NCBI RefSeq assembly: GCF_002879865.1
Contig: NZ_PNXY01000001.1
Location: 1 to 64,000, forward strand
Reading direction: 5' to 3'
Length of the DNA stretch: 64,000 nucleotides
Source: Paraburkholderia rhynchosiae
Lineage (GTDB): Bacteria > Pseudomonadota > Gammaproteobacteria > Burkholderiales > Burkholderiaceae
Of this stretch, positions 48,306 to 57,807 are shown one piece after another (the first letter of the stretch is position 1; each line of letters starts with the position of its first letter). Under the pieces are notes generated by a model. That model did no database searches, had not been told where the DNA came from, and saw only the letters and a program-made list of their open reading frames with translations. The translations under genes were made by a program, and so were the position numbers.

Positions 48306-50066
48306 TCAATCCAGCCGAAGCTTGGCTTCGGCATAGGCGTACATCGGACGCCACAGCAGGCGGTTGAACAGCGTCACGAACAGGGACATCACAGCGATGC
48401 CCACAATGATCTTCGGATAGTCGCCCGCGGCGGTCGACTGTGCGATATAGGCACCGAGTCCGTGCGCCGCGACCTTCGTGTCGCCCCACTGCACGAATTC
48501 CGCGACGATGCTCGCATTCCACGCGCCGCCTGACGCGGTGATCGCGCCCGTCACGTAGTACGGGAAAATGCCCGGCAACATGGCCTGACGCCACCACTGC
48601 CAGCCGCGGATGTGGAAATTCTTGGCCGCCTCGCGATAGTCGTTCGGATACGAACTCGCGCCGGCAATCACGTTGAACAGGATATACCACTGGGTGCCGA
48701 GCACGATCAGCGGCGAGAGCCAGATATCCGGGTTCAGATTGAAGCGCACAATCCCGATCACGAACACGGGGAACAGCAGATTGGCCGGGAACGCGGCGAG
48801 AAACTGCGCGAGCGGCTGAATCTTCTCGGCGAGCGCCGGCCGCAAGCCGATCAGCACGCCGACCGGCACCCAGATCACCGACGCGATCGCGATCAGCAGC
48901 ACCACGCGCAATAGCGTAATCAGGCCGAGCATCAGCACGTGGCCGACTTCGTCGAGCGACACGCCGGTGCGCACGTAGATGAACACGCGATACACGACAT
49001 AGACGGTGCCGATCAGGACCAGCGCGCCCCACACGATGTCACCGAGGCGCGAGCTCTTCTGGATCTGCGGAATCTGGAAACGCGGCCTCTGCAACGCGGG
49101 CAGCCGAAACGGCACGCGCGCGGCCTTCGCGAACATCCAGCCGAGCGGCACCAGCAAGCGGTGAATCAGCCGCGTGCGACGGATCAGATCGAGCAGCCAC
49201 GATTCCGGCGCGTCGCCCGAACTGGTGGTTTCCATGCGGAACTTGTCGGCCCATGCAACCAGAGGACGGAACAGCAACTGGTCATAGGCGAGAATCACGA
49301 CCGTCATCGCGAGAATGACCCAGCCGATCGCGTGCAGGTTCTTGACGACGATCGCCTGCGCCAGGTAGGCACCGATGCCGGGCAACGTGATCGTATTGTT
49401 GCCGACGGTGATCGCTTCCGAAGCCACCACGAAGAACCAGCCGCCGGACATCGACATCATCATGTTCCAGATGAGGCCCGGCATCGAAAACGGCACTTCG
49501 AGCTTCCAGAAACGCTGCCACGAAGTGAGGTGAAAGCCGCGCGACACTTCGTCCAGATCGCGCGGCACCGTGCGCAGCGACTGATAGAAGCTGAACGTCA
49601 TGTTCCACGCCTGGCTCGTGAAGATCGCGAAGATCGCCGCGAGTTCGGCACCGAGCACGCGGCCCGGAAACAGCGCGAGAAAGAACGTGACGGTAAACGA
49701 GATATAGCCGAGCACCGGCACCGACTGCAGGATGTCGAGAATCGGCACCAGCACGAGACCGGCCCGCCGGCTCTTCGCGGCCAGCGTGCCGTAGATCAGC
49801 GTGAAGATCAGCGACGCGACCATCGCCGCAAGCATGCGCAACGTGGTGCGCATTGCGTACTCGGGCAGGTTCGCCGGATCGAGTGAGATCGCCTGGGTCT
49901 TCAGGGTCGACATTGGCGCAAGCGTCTCGTGAAAACCGATTGCCGCCATGGCGATGATGCAGATGATCAGCGGGAACGCTACAAAGTCCCAGCGGTTGGG
50001 CAGCACCCGCCATGCCGAGGCATTGGCGGTTCGCTTCAGGTCAAAGCTGAAATCCATCAGACCCAC
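48306..50066 (-). CDS. ABC transporter permease, two permease domains in one chain
   Basis: A 586-residue membrane protein with two binding-protein-dependent permease units, each with its own coupling loop: DLDEVSRGFHLTSWQRFWKLEV-type in the first half and YREAAKNFHIRGWQWWRQAM-type in the second. It pairs with the ATPase gene that follows it. The double permease plus ATPase with a C-terminal AAA-associated domain is a known arrangement for anion or metal-type uptake, but no binding protein gene is here. Confidence 0.93.
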   Translation of the reverse strand: MGLMDFSFDLKRTANASAWRVLPNRWDFVAFPLIICIIAMAAIGFHETLAPMSTLKTQAISLDPANLPEYAMRTTLRMLAAMVASLIFTLIYGTLAAKSRRAGLVLVPILDILQSVPVLGYISFTVTFFLALFPGRVLGAELAAIFAIFTSQAWNMTFSFYQSLRTVPRDLDEVSRGFHLTSWQRFWKLEVPFSMPGLIWNMMMSMSGGWFFVVASEAITVGNNTITLPGIGAYLAQAIVVKNLHAIGWVILAMTVVILAYDQLLFRPLVAWADKFRMETTSSGDAPESWLLDLIRRTRLIHRLLVPLGWMFAKAARVPFRLPALQRPRFQIPQIQKSSRLGDIVWGALVLIGTVYVVYRVFIYVRTGVSLDEVGHVLMLGLITLLRVVLLIAIASVIWVPVGVLIGLRPALAEKIQPLAQFLAAFPANLLFPVFVIGIVRFNLNPDIWLSPLIVLGTQWYILFNVIAGASSYPNDYREAAKNFHIRGWQWWRQAMLPGIFPYYVTGAITASGGAWNASIVAEFVQWGDTKVAAHGLGAYIAQSTAAGDYPKIIVGIAVMSLFVTLFNRLLWRPMYAYAEAKLRLD

Positions 50067-50793
50067 TCCTCATTCATATAGGCGAAGCAACGCGCGAAGG
50101 AGGCCGCGACTTCGGCGCGGCGGTCTGACGATCGGTCCGGAAAGCGGAAATCAGGCATGGCAAAACGCGTGTGCGCGGTAAATCGTTAGCGTTGGAGACA
50201 CGTGGACCGGCAACGGAAGTAGCCAGGACCAAGCCGCCCCGGAACCTCAACCGTCAAGCCAGAATCCTGTCGCCGCAGGCGCCGCCCGTAGGCTGGCGAG
50301 CTTTCCTTTGTTTTGGACGGCACGACACTACACCATCCTGTGTTTCAGGCACAACCTTTGATGGCAATTCGCGGTAACTTGCAGCCACCGCCTGACATTG
50401 GCCTGGCATTGGCCTTCCACCGAAGACGCCCGGCCGTGCCGCGCACCTTTTTTTGCCATTATCGATAAGACCGGCAGCCCCCGCTGACGCTCGAATCGTG
50501 GTGGACACGCCATGGAAAAGCCGTGCGCGCCATCAAGAAACCAGCGGCGCTGCCGTTAAAAGCCTGATGGGTGCGGTCCATGTCGCTGTCATTTCCGCAA
50601 TAACGATGGCGTCAGGCCCCATGACGGTTAAAATCCACAAAGATACGCCTGTGTTAGTGGTTTTATCCCAGGCCACAGCGGCGGCACGGGGCCGGCCGCT
50701 TCCACAAGTGCGAAACGCGGGGCGACACAGCGCCGCGGCGCGCTGCCACGAATAAGCTAGTTGCATGTCACAGCCAGACGGATCAGAGGGTCG
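50067..50793. other. Long intergenic region before a diguanylate cyclase
   Basis: 727 bp with no convincing gene on either strand; the frames seen are short, lack ribosome-binding sites and have no family likeness. This is the largest apparently empty stretch in the window; it holds the promoter regions of the divergent ABC permease and the GGEEF gene. Confidence 0.45.
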
Positions 50794-52485
50794 ATGAACA
50801 GGACAACCTTGCGCCAGGCAACCGGCCCGATCGGCTTCGCGCTGATCATACTGGTTTGCTGGTTCGTGGCCGGCATGGTCGCGGACCGGATGGTACAGCA
50901 AGAACTCGGCGCGGCCTTGCACGCGCAGCGCCAGATGTCCGCGTCGATCGTCGACAACATGGCGGAGGTGGTCGCCAGCGACCTCGCGATGTCTCGGGCC
51001 ATCCCCGCAACCATGGCCGAAATGGACGTGGTCCAGAACGCGCTGGTGCAATCCCAGAATTATGCCGCGAACGGCTCAGCGACGGAACCCGCCCTGCGCG
51101 AGGCGTTGTTAAAAGACTCGCGGATGTCCGCGGTGAGCACCTTCCTGCATCGCGCGCAAGGCTTCTCCGGGCTCGATCAGGTGTGGCTCGTCAACGCAAA
51201 CGGCATCTGCGTGGCCTCGAGCGATGTCGGCAACGATTCCGCGGCGCCGCGAAGCGCGTTCGTCGGCGTCGACATGCGCGTGCGGGCGTATCTGGTCAAC
51301 GCATTGCTCGGCGCGTTCTCGGAAGCGTATGGCGTCGGCCGTACGAGCGGTGAACCCGGCATCTTCATCGCCGTGCCGGTCTACGCGGACGGTCAGCTCG
51401 CGGGCGCGGTCGTCGCCAAGGTGGGGATAGCGCGGCTGCGCCACTGGGTCGCGCACGCCGGCACCTTCGTGGCCGACGAGAACGGCGTCATCATCATGGC
51501 GCACGACAGTACACTCGAAGGCCACGCGCTGCCGAACTCACGCGTCACGCGGATGAGCCTCGCGGACCGCAACATGACCTATCGACGCGACGCGTTCCCG
51601 GATATCCAGATTCACGTCGATGCTCAGGTGCGCGAGCAGGCACCATGGGTGCCCGCGGCCGTCGCCGGGCAACTGTTCGGCGCGTCCGGGCGGCCGGGGC
51701 CAGCGCTATATCAGACTCGCGGCGGCCTGAACTCGGGACTGTCGGCGCATCTCGTCGATCCGCTTTCCGCCTGGCCTGAACTGCTGCGCAATCACAGGCG
51801 CGATCATCTGCTGGTGTTTCTCACGTTGGCCGGCACCGTGGCGCTGGCGTGGGTGATCACCGTGTCCTATGTGCGCGAACGGCGTCACCACAGGGCCACG
51901 CGCGATCTCGCCGAACAGCTGCAATCGGCCAATACGCTGCTTTCCGCGGAGGCGCGCCACGACGCGTTGACGGGCGCGCTGTCGCGCCGCTATTTTCTCG
52001 ACCTGCTGCGCCACGAGATCGACCGCGCGCATCTGGGCAACGAGCCGCTGTGCATGGCGATTGCCGACCTGGATCACTTCAAACAGATCAACGACCGCTT
52101 CGGTCACGCCGCTGGCGACCGCGCGCTCGAACATTTCGTCGACACGTGCCGCGCTGAACTGCGCGGCGCCGATGCGATCGGCCGGCTCGGCGGCGAAGAG
52201 TTTGGACTATTGCTGCCGGCCACCGATCTTGCCGGCGGCCGCGAAGTGGTCGAGCGCTTGCGGTTGCGCCTGAAAGCCGTACCGTCGTCGGAGCTGCCCG
52301 CATCCGTCTCGTTGAGCGTGAGCATCGGCATTACCGAACTCTCCGTGGACGACCTCCCAGAGCGGATCATGAGCCGCGCCGACACTGCGCTCTATGCCGC
52401 GAAAACCGGCGGCCGCGACCGCACCGAGGCGCTGCCGCCCGACGACACCGCGCCGCCCGCCCGCACGGTGGCCAACGTCTGGTGA
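50794..52485 (+). CDS. Membrane diguanylate cyclase (GGEEF) with periplasmic sensor
   Basis: A 563-residue protein: N-terminal membrane helix about 12-33, a periplasmic Cache-like sensor (VWLVNANGICVASSDVG, IFIAVPVYADGQLAGAVVAK), a second helix near 340-360, then a GGDEF domain. The active-site signature is LGGEEF (functional variant), with a classic RxxD inhibitory site five residues before it (RGAD-AIGRL-GGEEF), so product inhibition is expected. Start at the ATG behind AGAGGG. It makes c-di-GMP; the signal it senses is unknown. Confidence 0.94.
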   Translation: MNRTTLRQATGPIGFALIILVCWFVAGMVADRMVQQELGAALHAQRQMSASIVDNMAEVVASDLAMSRAIPATMAEMDVVQNALVQSQNYAANGSATEPALREALLKDSRMSAVSTFLHRAQGFSGLDQVWLVNANGICVASSDVGNDSAAPRSAFVGVDMRVRAYLVNALLGAFSEAYGVGRTSGEPGIFIAVPVYADGQLAGAVVAKVGIARLRHWVAHAGTFVADENGVIIMAHDSTLEGHALPNSRVTRMSLADRNMTYRRDAFPDIQIHVDAQVREQAPWVPAAVAGQLFGASGRPGPALYQTRGGLNSGLSAHLVDPLSAWPELLRNHRRDHLLVFLTLAGTVALAWVITVSYVRERRHHRATRDLAEQLQSANTLLSAEARHDALTGALSRRYFLDLLRHEIDRAHLGNEPLCMAIADLDHFKQINDRFGHAAGDRALEHFVDTCRAELRGADAIGRLGGEEFGLLLPATDLAGGREVVERLRLRLKAVPSSELPASVSLSVSIGITELSVDDLPERIMSRADTALYAAKTGGRDRTEALPPDDTAPPARTVANVW

Positions 52486-52598
52486 CGACGAGCCCGCTGT
52501 CTGACGCAACGCAAGCCCGGCCTCGTGCCTCCCGCAAGCAAGCAGGTATGATCGACACTGCTATCGAGTTGTCGCTACCGCTTTAACGGGAGATTCGC

Positions 52599-52865
52599 AT
52601 GAAGGGAAATCTGGTGATCGTTTGTCGCGATCAGGATGCTGACGCATTCGACCATCTGCTGGCTGAATATGGCGCGTTCCAGACGCGCCTGTCGTCTACC
52701 ACGTGGTATCTGAAGCTGGATGTCGCGCCCGAAGTGATTCAGGAAGAGATCCTCGCGCGTCTCGGCAAATACACGACACACTATATTTTCGAGGCCGAGA
52801 CAGTGACGTGGAATACGGTGGACAGCGAAGCGGCGAATGCGCTGAACACGCTGTTCTCCCACTAG
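52599..52865 (+). CDS. Small conserved hypothetical protein
   Basis: An 88-residue protein with a beta-alpha-beta start (MKGNLVIVCRDQDADAFDHL), TRLSSTTWYLKLDVAPEVIQ and a C-terminal helix. The pattern resembles small ferredoxin-like proteins such as SinR/Cas2-like folds, but no key nuclease residue or CRISPR locus is here. A GGGAG site precedes the ATG. Function unknown. Confidence 0.8.
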   Translation: MKGNLVIVCRDQDADAFDHLLAEYGAFQTRLSSTTWYLKLDVAPEVIQEEILARLGKYTTHYIFEAETVTWNTVDSEAANALNTLFSH

Positions 52866-52928
52866 GCGGACTAGGCCGGCGCTTTTCCGAACATGAACAA
52901 GCGCGGCTCGACGCCGCGCCTTAACCGA

Positions 52929-54245
52929 TTACCAGGCGCTTTCCGACGCCGTCCTGACCTCAGGCACCGCGGACAACGGAAAGCTCATCAAGACCCGCAA
53001 GCCACGTCCGTCGTGGTTGCCGATATGCCACTCCCCTCCCGCGCGCCGTACCAGCCGCTCGACGATTGCCAGCCCCAGGCCGCTATGCCCGTTGCCGCCA
53101 CGCGCCGGATCGAGCCGCACGAAAGGGCGGCTTGCGTTGACGAGATCCTGAGCCGCGATGCCTTTGCCGTTGTCGCTGACCGACAGCGTGAAACCTTCAG
53201 CCGTGCGCGCGGTGGCAACGACGATTGGCGGCGCGCCGTACGCATGGGCATTGTCGAGCAGGTTCGACAGAATCCGGTCGAGTGTGGCGGCGGGCAACTG
53301 GAACGCGGGGCCCGCACGCAGATCGGTTTGCACGGCCGGCGCACCCGAGACCACCGCACGATAGCTGCGCACGACCCGCTCACATTGCGCGTCGACTTCG
53401 ACCGGTTCGCTGCGATCGGCGCCGTCGTGCGCGAACACCAGGAACTGCTCGACGATGTGCGTCATCGAATCGACGTCGCGCACGACGCCGTCGCGCATCT
53501 TCACTTCTTCCATCATTTCGGCGCGCAGCCGCAAACGCGCGAGCGGCGTCTTCAGATCGTGCGCGACACCCGCGAGCATCACCGCGCGGTCGTTCTCCGT
53601 GCGCGCGACTTCCTGAACCATCTGGTTGAAGCCGTGCGTCAATTGCCTCAGCTCACGCGGTCCACGCTCGGGCACCGGCGGCACTGGCAGGCCGCGGCCA
53701 AAACGCGCGACCGCCTGGGCGAGCGAGCGCAACGGCTGCTGCAGCGCCCATGCGGCGAAGAGCGCAGCCATCACGGCGAACGCGAAAATGATGACGAGCC
53801 AAAGCACGGTGCGGTCGAGCGAGCGCGGCGTGCGTAGTGGCTGCACCGGCACGACGATCCAGCTGCGGTCGGAACTCGCGCGCACCCATAGCGTGGGCGG
53901 CCGGCCCGGCAAGCCGACGCGCACCTGGGTGCCGGACGGCATGCGCTCGCGCACGTCTTCGATAAACCGTTCGAGTGGCGGCGGCATGTCCGCAGTTTCG
54001 GGCGGTACTTCGGGGCTCGCTGGATCGACGAGTTTCACACGCGACGGCAGCGGCTGATCGGGGTTACGCACGACGTGCTGGCGCACTGCGTCGACGAGGA
54101 AAGTGGCTTCCTCCACGGCATAGCGCGTTTGCAACTGGCTGCGCTCGAGGCGCATGAGCGCGTACCACGCGAAGTGCGACAGCAGCAACACTGCGACGAC
54201 CAGCAACGCCAGCCGCCCGAACAGCGAATCAATGGGCCGGCGCAT
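52929..54245 (-). CDS. Sensor histidine kinase (EnvZ/CpxA type)
   Basis: A 438-residue kinase: membrane helices at about 9-31 and 146-167 enclose a periplasmic domain; then HAMP (ALQQPLRSLAQAVARFGRG), the phospho-acceptor His229 in AGVAHDLKTPLARL, N-box NLLDNAHAYG and the G1/F/G2 boxes SDNGKGI, RLDPARGGNGHSGLGLAI. It overlaps the response regulator gene (start 54245, regulator stop at 54229), so they are translationally coupled. With the divergent CpxP/Spy-like gene this fits envelope sensing. Confidence 0.95.
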   Translation of the reverse strand: MRRPIDSLFGRLALLVVAVLLLSHFAWYALMRLERSQLQTRYAVEEATFLVDAVRQHVVRNPDQPLPSRVKLVDPASPEVPPETADMPPPLERFIEDVRERMPSGTQVRVGLPGRPPTLWVRASSDRSWIVVPVQPLRTPRSLDRTVLWLVIIFAFAVMAALFAAWALQQPLRSLAQAVARFGRGLPVPPVPERGPRELRQLTHGFNQMVQEVARTENDRAVMLAGVAHDLKTPLARLRLRAEMMEEVKMRDGVVRDVDSMTHIVEQFLVFAHDGADRSEPVEVDAQCERVVRSYRAVVSGAPAVQTDLRAGPAFQLPAATLDRILSNLLDNAHAYGAPPIVVATARTAEGFTLSVSDNGKGIAAQDLVNASRPFVRLDPARGGNGHSGLGLAIVERLVRRAGGEWHIGNHDGRGLRVLMSFPLSAVPEVRTASESAW

Positions 54246-54954
54246 GCTGTTCGCCGTCAGGCACGAACACGTAGCCCCGCCCGCGCACTGTCTGAATAAA
54301 GCGCGGCGTGGACGGGTCCGTTTCGAGAATGCGTCGCAGACGCCACACCTGGACGTCGATGCCGCGGTCGGTGCCGTCGTATTCGGGACCGTGCAGCAGT
54401 TCCAGCAGACGCTCGCGCGTCAGCGTGCGCATGGGGTGATTGACAAAAATCTTCAGCAACGCGAACTCGCTGCCCGACAGCGTGAGCGGCTTGTCTTCGA
54501 GATGCAGCGTGCGCGACTGAAAGTCCAGCGTGAAGCGGCCGAAGCTGAACGGCTCACGCTGCTCCGGCGCCGCCGCCGAGGGCAGCGTGCGGCGCCGCCG
54601 CAGCACCGCTTGCACGCGCGCCAGCAACTCGCGCGGATTGAACGGCTTGCCGAGGTAGTCGTCCGCGCCGAGTTCGAGCCCGACGATCCGGTCGACGTCG
54701 TCCGCACGCGCGGTCAGCATGATGACGGGAATGTCGTCGCCCGACGCGCGCAGCTTGCGCAATGCGGTGAGCCCGTCGACACCCGGCATCATCAGGTCGA
54801 GCACGATCAGATCGGGACGCTCGCGTTCGAGCCTGCGTTCGAGCGAGCCCGCGTCGTGCAGCACCGACACTTCGATGCCCTGGCGGGCCAGATAGTCGCG
54901 CAGAAGATCGCGCAATTCGACGTCGTCGTCGACAACAAGTATTTGAGTAGCCAT
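54229..54954 (-). CDS. OmpR-family response regulator
   Basis: A 241-residue regulator: receiver domain with acidic pocket VVDDD and phospho-acceptor Asp53 (VLDLMMPGVDG), conserved Lys in GKPFNPREL, then an OmpR winged helix (LTLSGSEFALLKIFVNHPMR, GIDVQVWRLRRILE, IQTVRGRGYVFVP). It overlaps the kinase gene and faces the CpxP-like gene across a gap with repeated GTTAC/GTAAC sites, which are likely its operators. Confidence 0.95.
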   Translation of the reverse strand: MATQILVVDDDVELRDLLRDYLARQGIEVSVLHDAGSLERRLERERPDLIVLDLMMPGVDGLTALRKLRASGDDIPVIMLTARADDVDRIVGLELGADDYLGKPFNPRELLARVQAVLRRRRTLPSAAAPEQREPFSFGRFTLDFQSRTLHLEDKPLTLSGSEFALLKIFVNHPMRTLTRERLLELLHGPEYDGTDRGIDVQVWRLRRILETDPSTPRFIQTVRGRGYVFVPDGEQHAPAH

Positions 54955-55010
54955 GGAATGAAGTTTAACGCGGGGCAGGAAGGGTTTTCGATTTCAGAGA
55001 GGCCTCAAGG

Positions 55011-55075
55011 GTTACCGGGTGTTACGGTGAAAGCCACACGTAATCGCCCGTAACAGCGGTATGAAAGCGCGTAAC
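55011..55075. promoter_or_regulatory. Direct repeats GTTAC-N5-GTTAC and GTAAT-N5-GTAAC (response-regulator sites)
   Basis: GTTAC at 55011 and 55021 and GTAAT/GTAAC at 55040 and 55050 each have exactly 10-bp spacing, like the E. coli CpxR box GTAAA-N5-GTAAA; a further GTAAC is at 55071. They lie between the response regulator and the CpxP-like gene, in both orientations. Confidence 0.65.
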
Positions 55076-55174
55076 ACAGCGCCGGACACAGTTCTCTACG
55101 CTCTGTCTTACCGAATGCAGGCCGTCTGTCTTGATCGGTTGCATCGTCGGCTATTCCATTACAAGGAGCCTTAC

Positions 55175-55711
55175 ATGTCCACCAGAAAAATGTCGCGCGC
55201 CCTCGCCGTTGCCGCCACCGCTCTCGCCATCGGCGCGGGCGCAGCCTATGCCGCTCAACCCGCTCACGAGGCCCATGGCGGCGCCGGCGGATGGCATGGC
55301 CACTTCATGAAGGAACTCACGCAACTACATGACCAGTTGAAGCTGAACGGGGATCAGGAAAAGCAGTGGCAAGCCGCGCTCGACACCATGAAGCAGAGCC
55401 ACGAGGCGATGCGCGCCAACCATGAACAGATGAAGAGCCAGTTCAAGTCGGCGCAGCAACAGCCGATTCTGGATCTGAACGCGATGGCCGCCGCCCATCA
55501 GCAGATCGAGCAGAAAGACGCGCAGTTGCGCCAGCAAACCACCGACGCCTGGCTCAAGTTCTATAACGGCCTGAACGATCAGCAGAAAACCACCGTCAGC
55601 ACCGCGCTCAAGCAGCGCTTTGCGAAGATGGAATCGCGTCACGAGAAGATGCGCGAGCGCTGGCAGCATGGCCCGCAGGGCGCGGCGTCGGCGCCGGCTG
55701 CGAGTCAGTAA
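55175..55711 (+). CDS. Periplasmic CpxP/Spy-like (LTXXQ) protein
   Basis: A 178-residue secreted helical protein: signal peptide ending near AYA (residue 24), a His-rich linker, then two LTXXQ-like motifs, LNGDQEKQW and LNDQQKTTV, in helices (EKQWQAALDTMKQSHEAMRA, KFYNGLNDQQKTTVSTALKQ). It probably acts as an envelope chaperone or inhibitor of the adjacent kinase, as CpxP does. AAGGAG precedes the ATG at 55175. A 19-bp perfect hairpin follows. Confidence 0.88.
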   Translation: MSTRKMSRALAVAATALAIGAGAAYAAQPAHEAHGGAGGWHGHFMKELTQLHDQLKLNGDQEKQWQAALDTMKQSHEAMRANHEQMKSQFKSAQQQPILDLNAMAAAHQQIEQKDAQLRQQTTDAWLKFYNGLNDQQKTTVSTALKQRFAKMESRHEKMRERWQHGPQGAASAPAASQ

Positions 55712-55785
55712 GCCACGGCAATAAGCCGCGCGGCCAGGCGCAGCCGAGCAGGTTTAACGATGGCGGCTCGCGCGGCCGCCTTCGC

Positions 55786-55828
55786 AAAGCAGAAACGCCA
55801 CGGAGGTCGTCCGTGGCGTTTCTGCTTT
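55786..55828. terminator. 19-bp perfect stem between CpxP-like and pirin genes
   Basis: AAAGCAGAAACGCCACGGA pairs fully with its mirror at 55810-55828, with a 5-base loop. The A-rich and T-rich ends suit termination in both directions, for the plus-strand CpxP-like gene and the minus-strand pirin gene. Confidence 0.85.
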
Positions 55829-55915
55829 CTATATAGCGGCCTCCGTAACCACCACCGTTGCGCTGTCGTTGCGCGCTCAACTAACTCCGGGTGAACGGCG
55901 CACGAACCATCCGCT

Positions 55916-56626
55916 TCAGCCTTCCAGCCGACCGAGGTCGAACAACAACACTTCGGCGTTATCGCCCTTCTCCAACGTGACCGTGTCCGTTTCGCTGAGC
56001 ATGGCGGCGTCGCCCGCATGGAGCGCCTCGCCGTTTACCGTCAGCGAGCCGCGCGCCACGTGCACGTATGCGAGCCGTCCTTCGGGCAACTCGTGCGTGG
56101 CCTCTTCCGTGCCGTCGATCAGCGCCGCGTAAATCGATGCGTCCGCATGGATCGTCACCGAGCCGTCGCGGCCGTCGGGCGACGCGACGACGCGCAGGCG
56201 GCCACGCTTGTCGGCGGCCTCGAAGCGCTTTTCCTCGTAGCCCGGTTGATCGCCTGCGCGTCGCGGAATCACCCAGATCTGCAGCAAGTGCGCCTCTTCG
56301 TCCGGCGACGCGTTGAATTCGCTATGCATCACGCCGGTGCCGGCGCTCATGCGCTGCACGTCGCCCGGCCGGATGGTCGAACCGTTGCCCATGCTGTCGC
56401 GGTGCGAGAGCGCGCCCTCGAGCACATAAGTGACGATTTCCATATCGCGGTGTCCATGCGTGCCGAAGCCCTGTCCGCCCGCGATGCGGTCTTCGTTGAT
56501 CACGCGCAACGGCCCGAAATGCACATGCTCCGCGTCGCGATAGTCGGCAAACGAGAAGCTGTGATACGAGTCGAGCCAGCCGTGGTTGGCGTGGCCGCGT
56601 TCTTCGGAACGGCGAATCTCGATCAT
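55916..56626 (-). CDS. Pirin family protein
   Basis: A 236-residue bicupin. Metal-site residues in the N-terminal cupin are seen in [18 protein letters not shown] (His, His, Glu) and HSEFNAS; the C-terminal cupin lacks an obvious metal site. ATG 56626 has GGGAG seven bases upstream. Bacterial pirins include quercetinases and redox-regulated proteins; the substrate here is unknown. Confidence 0.93.
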   Translation of the reverse strand: MIEIRRSEERGHANHGWLDSYHSFSFADYRDAEHVHFGPLRVINEDRIAGGQGFGTHGHRDMEIVTYVLEGALSHRDSMGNGSTIRPGDVQRMSAGTGVMHSEFNASPDEEAHLLQIWVIPRRAGDQPGYEEKRFEAADKRGRLRVVASPDGRDGSVTIHADASIYAALIDGTEEATHELPEGRLAYVHVARGSLTVNGEALHAGDAAMLSETDTVTLEKGDNAEVLLFDLGRLEG

Positions 56627-57030
56627 GAAGGTACTCCCGGTGAAATTGACGATGGCCAGAATGTATGGGCTGAACGCGCGCCGGACAATCGGGCGCGAAC
56701 GCACCGGATCGTTTCGCAAATCGGCGTAATCGGGATTCGACCGCGGCAGATCTGGCTGCGGTCTGTCCGGCGTACGCGTCGCGCATACACAACGCCCGTG
56801 CGTCAACGCTGCCGCAGTGGACATCGCGCACTGGCGCCGGGCCCCTGTTCGGGTAAAATACCGCGCTTTTCAGCGCACATGGTGGCCGAAGGCGCGCCCG
56901 CGCGGTGAAAAGCGGCGCGGAAAACCACACCGGTGCAACAATTTTGACCGCCTAGAATAGCGACGGCCGGCCACAAGCCAACGCTCGCCGAGATCGGACA
57001 TCACGACGATCAGTTCGACCCAGGAGAAAC
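56627..57030. other. Intergenic region between divergent pirin and hisJ-like genes
   Basis: 404 bp holding the promoters of both transcripts. No clear operator was identified. Confidence 0.45.
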
Positions 57031-57807
57031 ATGAACAAGCTCGCACTGTGCGTAGCGCTTGCCGTCATGGCCACCGGCGCCATGGCTAAAGAATGGAAAA
57101 CAGTACGCATCGGGGTGGACGCCAGCTACGCGCCGTTCGAATCGAAGGCGGCCAGCGGCCAGGTAGTCGGGTTCGACGTCGATCTGACCCGTGCACTCTG
57201 CGCAAAAATGAACGTCAAGTGCGTCTGGGTCGAGCAGGATTTCGACGGCATCATCCCGGCACTGAAGGGCAAGAAGTTCGACGCGATCGTGTCGTCGCTG
57301 ACCGTCACGGACAAGCGTCGCCAGCAGATCGATTTCTCCGACAAGCTCTTCGACGCCCCTGCCCGCATGATCGCCAAAGCCGGCTCGCCGCTCCTGCCTA
57401 CCGCTGAATCGCTGAAGGGCAAACGCGTCGGCGTGGAACAGGGCACGACCCAGGAAGCCTACGCAAAGGCCTATTGGGAGCCGAAAGGCGTGACCGTGGT
57501 GCCCTATCAGAACCAGGACCAGGTCTACGCGGATCTCACGTCCGGCCGGCTCGACGCCGCGCTGCAAGACGAGATCCAGGCCGACGCCGGTTTCCTCAAA
57601 ACGCCGCGCGGCAAGGGCTTCGCCTGGGCCGGCCCGGAAGTGAAAGACCCAAAGACGATCGGCGAAGGCACGGCCATCGGTCTGCGCAAGGAAGACGCCG
57701 AACTGAAGGCAATGTTCAACCGGGCGCTGGCGCAGGTTCATCAGGACGGCACATTCACAAAGCTCGAAAAGCAGTACTTCGACTTCGAGATTTATCCGGG
57801 CCACTGA
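57031..57807 (+). CDS. Lysine/arginine/ornithine/histidine-type binding protein (HisJ/ArgT-like)
   Basis: A 258-residue periplasmic binding protein: signal peptide ending near AMA (residue 19), then WKTVRIGVDASYAPFESKAA, GFDVDLTRALC, WVEQDFDGIIPALKGKKFDA, SLTVTDKRRQQIDFS and GVEQGTTQEAYAK, all typical of the HisJ/ArgT family. An AGGAG site precedes the ATG. It leads the permease/ATPase operon but is separated from it by 334 bp containing a hairpin. Confidence 0.94.
   Translation: MNKLALCVALAVMATGAMAKEWKTVRIGVDASYAPFESKAASGQVVGFDVDLTRALCAKMNVKCVWVEQDFDGIIPALKGKKFDAIVSSLTVTDKRRQQIDFSDKLFDAPARMIAKAGSPLLPTAESLKGKRVGVEQGTTQEAYAKAYWEPKGVTVVPYQNQDQVYADLTSGRLDAALQDEIQADAGFLKTPRGKGFAWAGPEVKDPKTIGEGTAIGLRKEDAELKAMFNRALAQVHQDGTFTKLEKQYFDFEIYPGH

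Noticed and set aside
50254..50508. 84-codon minus-strand frame in the 727-bp gap
   Set aside because: No start signal or family resemblance; not conserved-looking.
52599..52865. Cas2-like small protein
   Set aside because: Only a vague fold resemblance; no CRISPR repeats or other cas genes in the window, so it is kept as hypothetical.
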